A DNA stretch of 64,000 nucleotides from Ilex aquifolium (Eukaryota > Streptophyta > Magnoliopsida > Aquifoliales > Aquifoliaceae): assembly GCA_951799425.1 (NCBI GenBank), contig OX637395.1, positions 7,522,451-7,586,450 of the forward strand, in the 5' to 3' direction. A model generated the notes under the pieces. That model was given only the letters and a program-made list of their open reading frames with translations, made no database searches and had not been told where the DNA came from. Each line of letters starts with the position of its first letter. The stretch's first letter is position 1. Positions 25,001 to 37,327 of this stretch are shown piece after piece. The translations under genes and the position numbers were made by a program.

Positions 25001-28000
25001 ACAATCCAATAGAAGAATAAAATAAGCAGTAATACATGTGCCTCAATTGTATGGCAAGAGAGCATGCAACCCAAAAAATGAATGAATGAAATGTCACGAC
25101 TAATTTAACCTAGAGTAAATCATAATCAAACCTCATGAAATGCACAGGACAATATTCAATATTTGTCACACAGAAACTCATTAATGAGGACTTAACACAT
25201 GTCTATGTCCTCCATATTACAATTATAAGGTTCACCATTTTCATAAGAGACATACACCATTACTCTGAACTTAAGCAGAATGCATGACAAGACATGAATT
25301 AGAGTCATACTTCTAATCATATCTTGCCAAGATAGGTTTCTCATGGCTCAATATCTAAGAAGCACGGACACGGACACGGACACGGATATGACACAACACG
25401 GGACACGATATTTCTCAAAAAAAGTAGGACACGGACACATTGGGGACATGCTATAGATAATTGTATTTTATATATAAAATCATATTATCACAAAAATAGT
25501 GATAATATGATGTATTATTCATAGAAAAATCAGTACTTCAAGATAAATAAATGTTATGTCTAGTTATCTAATGTAAATTTTTGGACTAACATCATAATAG
25601 TCAATAATAATCAATTTTTTCGTAGAAGTGTGCTAAACATATATAAATTAAATAATTGCTCTCATTTTCTAAATTGCTCTTTTCTAAATCTTTAATGTAT
25701 CTTTTGATATTGTTATTATATTTTGAACTTTAACAAGTCTAGTCTTGGTAATTTGTATGTTCTCTCATACAATAAGATATTTAGTAGTCAAATTTTTAAA
25801 TTTTGTTAATCACATGTCAACACATATTTATTGTTTAGTAGTAGACACGGACTACGGTCTAAAGAAGTGTCGAATACGTCACCAAATAAATGTCGGACAC
25901 GTGTCCAAAATTAAAATTTTATCATTTAGTTATGGACACAGATAAAAGAATATCGGACAAATGTACGAGAGTGTCCGGATTGTGTCGGTGTCCAACACGG
26001 ATACACCACCTTCTTGAGAATGTCCGTGCTTCGGAGCTCAATATATAAAAAAGAAGTTACTGCTCACTGCCACAGTTCTACATAACAGCAGAAAAATTGT
26101 GGTCCTACTTTAGCATCATCCACAGCAAAGCCACTATATTTGACTCATAACTACAGGATGTGGATCAAAGTACTAACCAGTGGAGGATGATTGGAAATCC
26201 CTGGCTTGTGACAGAGCCTTTTCCTCTTCGCTAAGCCGGTATTCGTAGTACTTGTAATCCGCACTACTTTCATCAAATAGAAACCTGCAAGTAACAGTTA
26301 AAAAAATCTGAGAATAAAATAAAACACCAAAAATACAAAAGGTGGAAGAACATCCCTGGTCAAAATTTAACAAAAAGGCAAACCCAAAACCAAATGAAGG
26401 ACCAGAAGGTCATATTTTGCATACTGTAAACCACATCATAGGCTAAAAAGTTGAGATCACAACATAAGCCAAAAAACACTTGACACACAAATAAAAAAAA
26501 ATGAAAATTTACTGAAGCTTGCCGTAAGGGAAAGCAGAGTATTTTCCAAAGTAGATTCTCAAATTTTCAAGGATGCCATTGCTAGATACTTCATATAAGT
26601 CAATAAGGGGCTCAAAACTCACTATAACAACAATGAGGATGCGGGTTGAAATCTAAGGGTAATCACTTGGAGGTACTCATTCGGTGTTAACAATGACAGA
26701 TATTAGTCTATAACGAGTCTACACTCCCTTTCCCATCATCCTCGACTAAAAGGGACCAGACTAGGTAATGGTTTTTGATGGCCTTACATTCTAAATTCTT
26801 TCAATACCAACCGAAGAAAACAAGATTTCTGTTGAAAAACAAATGAATTGGGGGAAAAAAAAACTGATTGCAAGCAAGTTCAGAAATTTCTTATTTCCAC
26901 TCCCCCGCCTCGTCAAAACCCATAGGTAAAACAATCAAACAGCCCCTTACAAATGCACAAAGGGCTTTCTCCGACCAATATTCAATAACGCTCAATTCTA
27001 AGATTAACCCCCCAAAGAAGTTGGGCAACATTCACAGCTAAAACATAAATGAAATGCTCACCTGCTTCACACCAAATGTCCTTGCATTTGCATGGACAAA
27101 ATATTTGATTTTTCTTTTTGAAGAAATAACTAACAGAAACACCATACTTGTCTAAAGAAAATATAGAGAAAATTGTAGCCAAATACAGCATTAGACAACA
27201 TCTAATGGAAACTTAAATTTTACAAAAAGATCATCAAACAAAGGATAAATTTCCAAATTATTGTGTTTCCTCAATATTTTGCAACAATGTATATTTTATT
27301 AGAAGAATAATATTCATTTAGTATCAAGTAATTCTTAAATATTCAGTGACACTTTTTCACCAACTTACATAAATGATACCGGCTTACTTCCCATAGTCTA
27401 GAACCAGAATAAGATGGAAATCCTTGAGCTGTCGATTTAACATCGAGAGTTCACATGTATCCAGAAGAGCACGCAAAAAAACAGAATAAACTCGTTCTGA
27501 AAGCAAATAACTCAGCTTATGAAGTAATAAAGTAGAGAGAACATACTTAAAAGGGGTATCTCCAGGATTTTTTTGTCGTGCAGTATGTTCAAACTGCCTC
27601 CCATTTTTAGCAACGAAACTGGCCAATTTGTCAGCAACTTTCTTCACTGAAGGGTCACTCGGGGAAGAGGGTGCTGCATGTCACTTAAAGAACTGATTAA
27701 TACCAAGAGCATGAACAAGTGAATGAAAATTACTCTTCTAGCAGGCGTGCCACATTTTCCAGTATCTTGCCACCAATGTTGATAGAGGACTTAAGGCATA
27801 AGCTGCATTCATCAGATAAGAGTAATTCAAGAATGTTTTGCCCTCTTATCCACCGGTTGAAGAGCAGAATGGCCTAATAATTTTCTCAAGAGCATTATGA
27901 AGAGGACAAGAAATGGGCGTCATAAATATTTTCGCTGAAAAATCCAGCAGAGTTGCCTCTGACAACCAACAAATCATAACTTACACCGTGGAAAATAAAT

Positions 28001-29004
28001 TGTGGGTCCAAAGCAAGGACAACCAGAATTTAGTCAAGAGGTCACTCAAATAACAAAGAAAATGAAGAAAAAATAGTAGATGAAAATGAGGCAAAAGAGT
28101 CGATACATCTCAAAAATCGCAAGAACAATTGGACAAACGATCTGGGATAGCATACTCCTACACATCATGGACTGATATCAAATGGAAAGGAACATTGGCC
28201 TTCTGCCTAACCACTGTCTTTGTCCAGTTTTGTCATAGAGCTAACCATATGGTCAATTGCAAAAATTAAAATCAAGATAAGGAAAAGCCTTCACCCAATT
28301 TGTCAGTCAAGCATCAGTCCAGAGAGAAATTGAGCAAGGAGACCATCGGAATTGCAGGAGAATAAAGATCTTTCACATTTTTTTTTCTTATAGGCATATA
28401 AAGATGAAAGTATAATGATTACTTAAATGCATATTTAAATCCAAAATCAATTGCATGAAAGTATTGCCTGTTTATAGTAATGTGCCTATGCAATGCAAAC
28501 CGCTGTGTGCGCACCAGGTGAGAACATGACCAAATGACTCACCAAAACTTATCCCAAATTCAACAAGAAGGGTAGATGCTTATTTAAGAAGTAATTACCA
28601 ACATAAACTTGTTTCGATGACTGCTCAGATGCATCAGGCTGACCCAATTTCTGCCGTTTTGTCTGTCCATTACCTGACTGATTTCCAGCATCCTTTTCAT
28701 CTTCATCCTCATCTTCACCTAACTTGACAGGGGGCCCCACAAGTTTTGATTTCTGTTTCAAGCTGAAGGCAAGTTTACCACCAGAAGCAGCCATACTGGT
28801 TTTGCGTGAATCATTAGCCTTCAATTCCAAGCTGGTTTTACCAATTACAGGCTTAGGAATTGAGGTCCCTGATACAGTTGGTAAAGATTTAGACTCCTCC
28901 AACAAAGTACCCATTTCCTTTTCCTTCTTCTGTTGAAGCTGTTTGAACCTCTCCATGAATGAACCATCGTTGGCAAATAGGCTAGAAGCTTTTCCTTTCT
29001 CCAT
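22034..29004 (-). CDS. SURP and G-patch domain protein (SUGP1-like splicing factor)
   Basis: Nuclear RNA-splicing protein, 421 residues. Human SUGP1 acts in branch-site recognition through its G-patch, which activates a DEAH helicase; the plant role is inferred from the family. Coding exons: 29004-28599, 27673-27547, 26284-26178, 24695-24555, 23368-23261, 23099-22908, 22218-22034; all borders are GT-AG and the phases join exactly. The start is ATG at 29004 (MEKGKASSLFANDGSFMERF). Order: basic and coiled N-terminus, acidic DEDEDEKD near residue 100, SURP module at about 140-200 (VADKLASFVAKNGRQFEHTA ... FLFDESSADYKYYEYRL), a Ser/Pro linker, a lysine-rich MMEFYMKKAAQEEKRKQ, DYIPPEELEKFLATC, then the G-patch (RLLSKMGWKEGEGLGSSRSG) and a conserved tail YEQYKKRMMLGYRYRPNPLV. 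Large introns carry a Mutator-like insertion and a 91-bp duplication. Confidence 0.95.
23585..23766. repeat. 91-bp tandem duplication in an intron
   Basis: Two adjacent copies of a 91-bp unit, each with CAGATATTGCTCA(C/T)TA and ending in CACAAAATAAAAGGCCG, differ at only a few positions. They lie in the intron between the fourth and fifth coding exons of the splicing-factor gene. Confidence 0.85.
25355..26035. mobile_element. Mutator-like MITE in intron of SUGP1-like gene
   Basis: A 681-bp insertion is flanked by an exact 9-bp duplication, GCTCAATAT (25346-25354 and 26036-26044). The termini are inverted: CTAAGAAGCACGGACAC at the left and GTCCGTGCTTCGGA at the right. Subterminal CGGACA(C) repeats occur at both ends. 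There is no transposase. The 9-bp duplication points to the Mutator superfamily. Confidence 0.85.
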
Positions 29005-30099
29005 TGGCAAAAAGCCAAAAAAGACTTCTAGCTGTTTACAAGAATCCTCTGCTTGACAAGCAAGCTTACAAGCTATTTAGATATAGAAATGGATGTTTGA
29101 AAGTTTTGAACAAAATTTTTATATTTTCAAATAAAACAATAAGCAAATTGACAAGCAAGTAAAAGACTACAATGATAACTTTGTTAATATGGTAAGTTTA
29201 CATAAGATAAGAAAATAAGTGAAATAAAAAAGACAATATTGACAAATGTGGTATGAAAAGGTCCCTCCAAGGTCAATAAGCATGTGAAAACCGCACAAGA
29301 ACCAAGAACAGAAGTGGCAATCTACTGTATATGCAACACACAGAGACTCCATACAATGATTAAAGGACAAAGAAGATAGCCTTAAAATGTCCAAACTACC
29401 GAAACATTACGTTGGTCAACAAAAAAGAAAGGGAAAAGAGAGGGGTCGACATCAATGTGCTCCATTGAAAGAAAATCAATTTCCATTAGCCTAATTCAAA
29501 CTAATTGATACATGAGTTGTTGCATGTCAATAACAGAACAACGGTTGAGAGTCGTGCTAACTTCTTCAACCCGAAACCCAACCCTCACAAAATTTAGATA
29601 TCAAATAGATGAAGTGGATGGAGAATGGTATGCAGGGAAATGTGTGCTTCGTTGTCCAATATAAAAGAAAAACACTTAATTTTCTTCGTGTACCGCAGCC
29701 CCAAATTTCAGAATAGGGGATTTCATAGAATGGTAAAACACCTATCCAAAAGCTAATCCAACACCGACTTGTTTTTCCCAACCCTGAAACTCAATCTCAT
29801 GTCTACCTTAATTGAAGCCCCCGAACAATCATAAACCCTCTGCAATCTAACTCTACATCAGTAAAACTCAACTCCAGTCCTCCAATGGTATAGAGTCCTA
29901 ATCAGCCAGAAATAACCTATTGCTCATTTCAATGCAAAATTCGACGTCGATAATTTGGGCAAAAATCAAAACTTTGGGGTTATTCAGGTACAACTGTTAA
30001 TATAAAATCTAATCAATCAGATTCATCCATCAACAAAATCAAATTGAGACTAAGATTGAATTTATCCCCCAAAAAAAAAAACCTCTATGGCTCATTACC
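29005..30099 (-). other. 5'UTR and 5'UTR intron of the SUGP1-like gene
   Basis: On the minus strand a non-coding first exon seems to end at 30099 (ACAATCAG|GTAATGAG), and an acceptor at 29050-29049 (GTCAAGCAG) leads into the leader before the ATG at 29004. This gives a 5'UTR intron of about 1.05 kb, common in plant housekeeping genes. Inferred from splice motifs only. Confidence 0.55.
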
Positions 30100-30258
30100 T
30101 GATTGTGTATCGGATTCTTGCCTTCGAATAGATCGATGTGGTAAAGATCAAAACCCTAAAAACAAAAGATCGAATAATGAAATATGAATTTTGGTATATA
30201 CCTAATTATCGTGACGGACGGACCAAGTTACTTTTGCACAGAGTCCGTTGATCGAGGA

Positions 30259-30295
30259 GAGAGAGAGAGAGTCACCGTCACCGTCACCACTTTCC
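30259..30295. repeat. GA-rich and CACCGT repeats near transcription start
   Basis: GAGAGAGAGAGAGA followed by TCACCGTCACCGTCACC lies near the probable transcription start of the minus-strand splicing-factor gene, where CT-rich and GGTGAC repeats would be in the leader. Confidence 0.5.
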
Positions 30296-30318
30296 TTTTC
30301 AATGAGAGTCGTAGGTAC

Positions 30319-30950
30319 GGGTGCAACTCGGGCGGGTTGGGCAGGTTAGACAGTTAACCCTAGTCCAATCCTAGGTATATAATCTTCAACCCTAATCCTA
30401 ACCCTAACTCAAACCGAGCCTTGCCCGAGTTTAATTCGGGCGGGCTCGGGTTGAATTCGGGTTCACTGCAAGAGAGACAGAGAGAGGGGGAGAATAATTA
30501 CAAATTCATAAAACAATCCATATATTTCATTTATAACAGTGCACGATTATTGATCATCTGCTTTCACACCAAAAAACTAGTGATCTCAAAGCACAATCCC
30601 AGAAAACATAGAAATTAGACCCATAAAAACATTAAACTTAAAACATCAAACTATCACCACTAATCATGCATAACGCATAATAGAGTAGCAAGCAACAAGA
30701 AATAGAGGACGATGGAGTAAAAATGAAAAAAAGTGCTAATGCTTTATATATATATAATTATTTTTTAATTTGTCGGGTTCGGGTTGAAATCGGGTTGCCG
30801 ATGCCTCAACCCGATCCCGGCCCAAATTGAATTCGGGTTGAAATTTTTTGACCCAAACCTAACCCAAGTATTAAAAACCCTAGCCCAAACCCTAATTTTT
30901 TTGGGTTGGGCTCGGGTTGAAATCGGGTTGCCCAACCCAAGTTGCACCCC
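30319..30950. mobile_element. hAT-like MITE in the SUGP1-like promoter
   Basis: A 632-bp element begins GGGTGCAACTCGGGCGGG and ends CAACCCAAGTTGCACCCC (inverted termini). TAGGTAC occurs on both sides (30312-30318 and 30951-30957), a 7-8 bp target duplication. The interior is packed with CGGGTTGG/CCCAACCCG-type degenerate repeats near both ends. It lies directly upstream of the probable transcription start of the minus-strand gene. Confidence 0.75.
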
Positions 30951-30957
30951 TAGGTAC

Positions 30958-32363
30958 CTCTATATATGCGGTGAATTTCTTTCTTTCTTTGTCAAATAGG
31001 CCTCAGAGTTTTGCCACCAAAACATAGGGACCAACTCAGGTATGTATCACATATTATCCTAACATTCCCCATTAGTAAGTCGGTCGGCAGTCTTGAGTAA
31101 GACGAGTTCGTGTAAAATATTATTCTTTTTTTTTAAAAAAAAAAGGTATGCAATACGAGAATTTTTTAAGTATCACTCATTCTAATATTACTCTAGGTCA
31201 AGTACACTTAATTACGGAATTCTAATAAAATTCGGTACATTAATATTGATATAATCGCACACACGTAGGATTTTACCTTCAGGGGAGAGGTGATTGGCTC
31301 ATACTTGGTTTAGCATACATACCAGTGTGTTTGAGATTGAGACTGGGGTCTATCGGAGCCAGGAATTCTGGTCAGGGTGGGCACTTTAATTAAGCACTCT
31401 AATTTTTTTCATTATAATCAATCACACTACATAATATATTTATATTTATTATATTATATTTGATACATGAAGTCCATTTAACATAAAAAAATGTCAATAT
31501 ATATATATTGTCAAGGGTGAAGCCATGAATGTCTATGAGGGGACAAAATATAACTGGTATAAAAAAATATTTAGTCGAAATTGATACAAAAAAATTCAGT
31601 TCAAGAATAACAAAAAAGTAAGAATCAAAACAAAATTATTGTGAAATAGTAAACTCAATTTTTATTTAGCCGAAGTAAAATCCTAACAAAAAGACAAAAA
31701 AAAAATTTAGTACATTTTTAACCTAATTATATATTTCAATAAAATATAAATTTTTTAAAAATCACTAAAATATTGTATATGAATTAAATGTAAATTAATT
31801 TTTCACTAATTTTCTATCAATGCGCACAATCACAAGTCCGTAGTAAAATTATTCTTTATTTAGTTGCAACTAGGGATTTTATACCCTTTTCTCCCCTTAG
31901 TCAAGTGGGCCGAAAGTTTTGTTTTTTAATGGTGGGTGGGCCAAAAGTTTTGTTTTTAATGTTGGGCCAAAAATTTTGTTTTTAATGTTGGGCTAAAAGT
32001 TTTATTTTTTTAATAGGTTTGAGTGGATTGTGATAGATCAAATATTTGATTTTTTAATAAGTTTTGATAGATAATAGTGGGTTCAATTTTTTTTGTTTTA
32101 AATGGACTTAATTTTTTAATTTTTTTGGGTAAATAATGTGGGTCTAATATTTTTATCTTGGATTTTGGGTGGGCACAAATAATATATTATACAAATTTAT
32201 AATATATATACTTAACTAAAAAAAAAAAAAAAATTTGAGGGGGGCACGTGCCCACCCTGGCCCTAGCCTCCCTCCGCCCTCGGGTCTATGTCTGATGCTT
32301 GTATGATAGTTGAGAAGTTAGCATGGAAGATCTGTTCAAGGCTATGTTATCAGTTTGGATTTC
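30958..32363. other. AT-rich intergenic DNA
   Basis: No coding frame. Around 31920-32050 a phrase of the form GGGCCAAAAGTTTTGTTTTTAATG recurs four or five times as a decayed tandem repeat of about 30-35 bp. Confidence 0.4.
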
Positions 32364-32366
32364 TTA

Positions 32367-34235
32367 GGCTCCGTTTGGTAACCGTTTTTATTTTGTATTT
32401 TTTATTTTTGTTTTTATTTTTTGACAAAAATAAACATAAAAACGTGTTTGTGTTGTATTTTCGTTTTTTTTCTAGCTACCTTGTTTTAAAAACAAGTCCC
32501 AAATCTCTAAACATCAAAAATGGTGTTTCTAAAAACACACAAAAGCGAAAACAGGCGCGTACCTCAGGGTCCATTTAATGAAGTCTAGGCGTCGAGTCCC
32601 ATTAGCTACAAAATAAGGGTACACAAATTGTAAGTATAAAACTCCAATTCATTTCCTTCTCTCGCCTCTCTCGCTTCTCTCTCTCTCCCATTTCAATGAA
32701 AGCTTCAGCCTGAGAATTCGACAGCCACGAAGAAACGAGAACTCCGTCGGAATTGCTCAGATCTTCATCTCTTCACTTCGATCTCATCTCAGATTTCTTC
32801 AGCCAGAGGATTCGAATGCCATGAAGGTGAGTTTTTAAATAGATCTCGCTCTCTCTTTCCTCTCTCTCTATAGATATATACATAGATCTATGTATATATG
32901 CATCTATATACATAGATCTGAATATATATATGCATATATAATGATAGATCTGTGTCTGGGTGGGTGTGTGTGTCTTTGTCTGCTTGTGGGTGTGGGTGTG
33001 TTCCTGCGTGCGTGCGTGGGTGTTTTCGTGCTTGTGTGTGTATGTTCCAGCGTGTGTGGGTGTGTGTTTTCGTGCTTGTGTGTGTGTGTTCCTGCGTGTG
33101 TGGGTGTGTATTATGTACTAATAGATGACATTACAAGATTTTGTGTCGATTAACACGAAGGGATTTACCATGCCCATAACATGTTTGATAAAATGTCAGT
33201 TAGAAAATTTAGATTTGAATGGTGGATAAGATATCAGTGTATTTGACATAGGTGTATGAGAGCTTTTTGGGTGCAAATGCTTAGAATAGTTGTGACGATT
33301 TATTAATCGCAGTCTACAATCTTTGGTTGATAAATGAACTGCTATACATTTGTTGTTGCTGCACTCTGTTTGCCCTTATAACTAGTGATTTCACGCTTCT
33401 TGTGAAGCAATTAGTGGAGTTTAAGACATTGTGAGTTCTCAAACATCACACCTTTGATTTAGCCTTAAGATGTTGGAATACAAGTCTAGCTTTGAGATTT
33501 TTTTAGACATGGTCTTAAATTGGTGGAGTCCATCATCTGAAAATAAATCTGAGCATGTTGTGTAAGAACTTGTACGAGTATGGATGTACTCAAACAAGTA
33601 GTTTCGCAATCAAATTGGAATATACATTATTATAAACTTAAATTTTTTGATCGCAAAAACTAGAATATTCAACACCTCAAATGCGTATCAAACTCACATT
33701 ATCATGTGTACAGATACATTGGTGCCATACAATGGAAGAGGTGAAGCAGCTGGAGAAGATGAAGTGGACTTTGAGGAATCTGTGTTGTAACTATAGCTCA
33801 AAGACTGCTTCTGACTGCTCTTGAATACATTGATGTCATACTATAATGGTTGTGAATTACAAGGAGAAAATGTAAATGAGGCCGAATTCGTTGGCAGAAT
33901 ATCTTGTACTATGCATTGGTCGAATATATTGTATTATGCATTGATTCTGGTTGCTCTCAAATACATGGGATGTATTGGTTAGTTTAATAACTTATGTGAT
34001 TGAAACAATTAATTTTTAATTATTTTTATGATAAAATTAATATAAAATTAAAATATGTAATAGAAATTAAAGTGATCATCAAACATGTTTTGTATTATAG
34101 TTTTTAAATATTTTTAAATAAAAACTGCAGCCAAATATGTTTCTGTTTTATCAGTTTATCACAGAAAAAACACAAAAATTGATTCTGTTTTTTTATAAAA
34201 AAAAAATACAAACAAAAACGTTACCAAACGCAGCC
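32367..34235. mobile_element. PIF/Harbinger-like deletion derivative with exon remnants
   Basis: The 1869-bp element has inverted termini GGCTCCGTTTGGTAACCGTT / AACGTTACCAAACGCAGCC and a TTA target duplication on both sides (32364-32366 and 34236-34238), the hallmark of PIF/Harbinger. Inside, a CT-rich leader at 32650-32820 runs into ATGAAG followed by a GTGAG donor at 32827. A possible second exon follows the acceptor at 33712-33713, with a 24-codon frame (33716-33790) ending DEVDFEESVL before TAA. A GT-rich simple repeat occupies 32955-33110. No transposase motif remains. Confidence 0.75.
32955..33110. repeat. GT-rich simple repeat
   Basis: Imperfect (TGTG)n with GTGTGTGGGTGTG phrases repeated about every 40 bases, inside the PIF/Harbinger-like element. 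The open frame rich in Cys and Val across it is an artefact of this composition. Confidence 0.7.
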
Positions 34236-34469
34236 TTAGTGTTCCTTGATATGCAAAAGTTGTTATATTGTTGGCTATTCTGGTTATACACTTTCAAATT
34301 TTCGTGCGTTACAAAATCAAAAGACGTATCTAGTCCACAATTCTTTCGTCTATAATGTATTTCAATATATTCCGGATGAGATAAGTGATAAGTAGACATA
34401 CATTTTTTATCCTACTTTGGAGAGATTGCTACTAACAGATTTAAATGCTCAGAGGTGGATAACTGAAGC

Positions 34470-34733
34470 TAGGGCTGATAATTGAGCTACTCGGGCTCGA
34501 CTTGAGCTTTGTTCGTGCTAAACAACTTGAACGAGCCAGACTTGAATAATTTTTTCTATACAAGTCTAAAAAATTTAACTCATTTATGTATAAAATAGTC
34601 GAGTTATTTGAGTTCGGCTCAGGTTTGACTCGGCCCATTTTCTAAACAAACCAAATTTGAACAATTTTTTAGGGTCGTTTAAAAAAATAAACTCGACTCG
34701 AACTCGCAAAGTTTGACTCGATTATCATCCTTA
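34470..34733. mobile_element. hAT-like MITE (GAGC-rich family)
   Basis: It starts TAGGGCTGATAATTGAGC and ends CTCGATTATCATCCTTA, inverted termini matching the copy at 5290. The flanks ACTGAAGC and GCTGCAAC match at only 5 of 8, so the target duplication is weak. The interior holds the CTCGGGCTCGAC/GACTCGAACTCG motifs of the family. Confidence 0.65.
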
Positions 34734-34741
34734 GCTGCAAC

Positions 34742-37327
34742 CAATAATAACATTGGATTGTGGTGGCCTTGATGGTTATAACAATAATGCATTTAGCTAT
34801 TTTTAGGTTCTCACACATCTAAATTACTTTGGCCTTTCAAGTTTCAACCTTTTTGCAATGGTTAATCTAAACTACTACATGGACTTAATTTGGTAATTGA
34901 ATTAGTGACCTAATTTATTACCATTATTTGACTAATTTTGAGTCATAATGTTAGATGGATTTTCATGTTGGTACAAATAGCATTTTCTTGCTATTAATAA
35001 AGGAAGAGAAAAGAGTTGGTGTCCTCTCTCATTATTGATAGTTATCAGTTATTTAAATAGCATAAAATAATAGAAGTCTAAGTTAGATATCTTTTTAAAA
35101 GTAAAATTAAAAAAAATACTAATTCATTTAACTTCTCATTTAAAATTTTTCCATTCTCCCATGAATCTGTTTCTATTGCATGTCTTTTTTCTTTTCTTTT
35201 TTTACTATCTATCTAATCTATAACCAACACTACCTTAACTCTCTTTATATCTCATCCAAGATCAACACTTTCTTCAAAAAGAGTTACAAATATTAATTTA
35301 TTTTTAATTTTTCATTATAGGGTGTCTAAACTTGTACCGACTACTTCTTCGATTCCAACGACTTACGCCGACTATTTCATCGAGTAATAATCATCAAAGT
35401 GAGAGAGACCCCCTTTCATTTCTCACTGTTTTGTCTTGTTACATGAACCACATGGAGTACCTGATATTTTATTAAGTAGTAGGGGTCCATAAAAAAACCA
35501 TCACTACTCAAAAAGTTATTTTAATCTCAAAAATTATTTTTTAGTACAGTGCTGATATTACTATAAACTAGTATTATATTACAATAAAAATGCATAGTTT
35601 GGAATTATTTTAATTTTTTAGGCCAATCTTAAAATTTTCATCATACTTAACTGCACTTAATTGCAATTTAACCCCCCAAAATTATAAATTAATTCAAAAA
35701 AATTAAAACGTGTGGGTACGTTAATGCATGCGGTACTATACCATAGTCTAATCTCGAAGAACATATATAACTTGAGATAGAAAGAATCTCGATACGAATT
35801 AATCGATGTAAAAATTTGCATAATTACTAATCATTAGAAGACAAAAACAGTGACAACACATAAACCTAAGTAAACGGAATATATAAGGATACTAAACAAT
35901 GTAGACACTGTCCTCCTGCTTTTAACGGTTGAATTAAGGTTGAGAATAAAGTAGTAATCAGACAAAAAATCACTTGATTAATTCAGTTGGGGTTCACTAT
36001 TTCACGTGACAATACTGATTAATGTATCAATGAAGACAATGCAATTGCAGACCCATGTCATGCACAAGGGCCCAATTTTTTTTTGGCTTCAAAATTGGCT
36101 CTCTCTCTCTCTCTCTCTCTTTCTTTTTTGGTATTATGGTCAGGGGTTTTGGGTTGCTTTATACTCACTTCGATTAATTTTTTCTACGTTGGAACTAGAG
36201 AATTCATAAGAGATAAATATCTCATAATTTGGCCTCCAAAGAAATTACTAAGTTTCGAACGCAGGATGTCTAAAGTTATAACTTATTTGTGTGTCTAATA
36301 AGCTTCAAAATTATTGAAAGTTCCTATTCATGATTTTGCCACGTAGGATCCATAAACTAATCAAATCATACACATTTGGAGAGAGACTAGGAGGCAACTC
36401 GAGTAAATTGAATGGATTGTGAGGTAAATTCCGATTGAACCCAAGTTATGAAATGTTCAATCCAAGCTCAATGCAAACCCAACCTCCAACCTGAGTAATA
36501 CCCCATTATTGAGATTTCTTTTAGGGCATGTTTGGATATTTTTTTAAGGGAAGATTGGATTGGTTTTAGCAAATGCTTCTCAAATTTAACCTCCTTTTTT
36601 ATATGAGAAATGCTATTGAGATCTAATTTATTTATCTAATTTGTTGACTTAATTATAAAATTTGGATTGACTGTGGATCCCGTAAAAAATTAGAACTTGG
36701 TATTAATCCAATGGTTCCACTAAAGTCACATTATTAGGTCAACAAATTAGATCAAATTATTAAGTCCAAATATCATTACTCTTTTTATACATGTGACTAA
36801 TACACAAATTCTATCTATACCATTTTTTGGTAAGTAGTATAAATATACATGGGACCTACGGATTAATAACAATTATAACAAAAAATTATTATGTAATTGA
36901 CTAAATTGTCCATTGGTCAATCTAATCCATATCTATATTTGTTTAAGTCTAAAGAGGAAAGTTGTTGGGGGTTGGGATGTGATTTGGGTAGATAAAATAA
37001 TTTATTAGGGATACAATGGTCAATTCACCTATTTATCTTGGATTGGTAGATATGAAATCCACCCTTCATGGTTTGGTGAAACCCATGTATATAGGTCTGG
37101 CCGACACTGTTCACAACGGGCCGAGATTTAAATATCGGGTCTTAAATCCGTAAATAAATATGGGTATGACTAGTATATTGGATTATTTTTGTTAAACCTT
37201 TTTTACAAACCCAATAAATAAAGGGAAATTTGGAAGTTGATACAAAAATTTGGACTTAATTGAGCTAAATTACATTAAGGAAACTTATTTGACCCTAATT
37301 ACATTTTTTTTGAAAAAAAGACTAAAA
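34742..37327. other. AT-rich intergenic DNA
   Basis: No coding frame. A (CT)n run occurs at 36101-36121. A segment at 36620-36770 has an inverted pair, ATCTAATTTGTTGAC and GTCAACAAATTAGAT, 90-100 bp apart, a possible small MITE of about 150 bp. Confidence 0.4.

Noticed and set aside
26982-27191. Small open frames within introns of the splicing-factor gene
   Set aside because: They do not connect in phase with neighbouring exons and have no family motifs.
32890-33153. Cys/Val-rich open frame
   Set aside because: Caused by the GT-rich simple repeat; no homologous domain or gene context.
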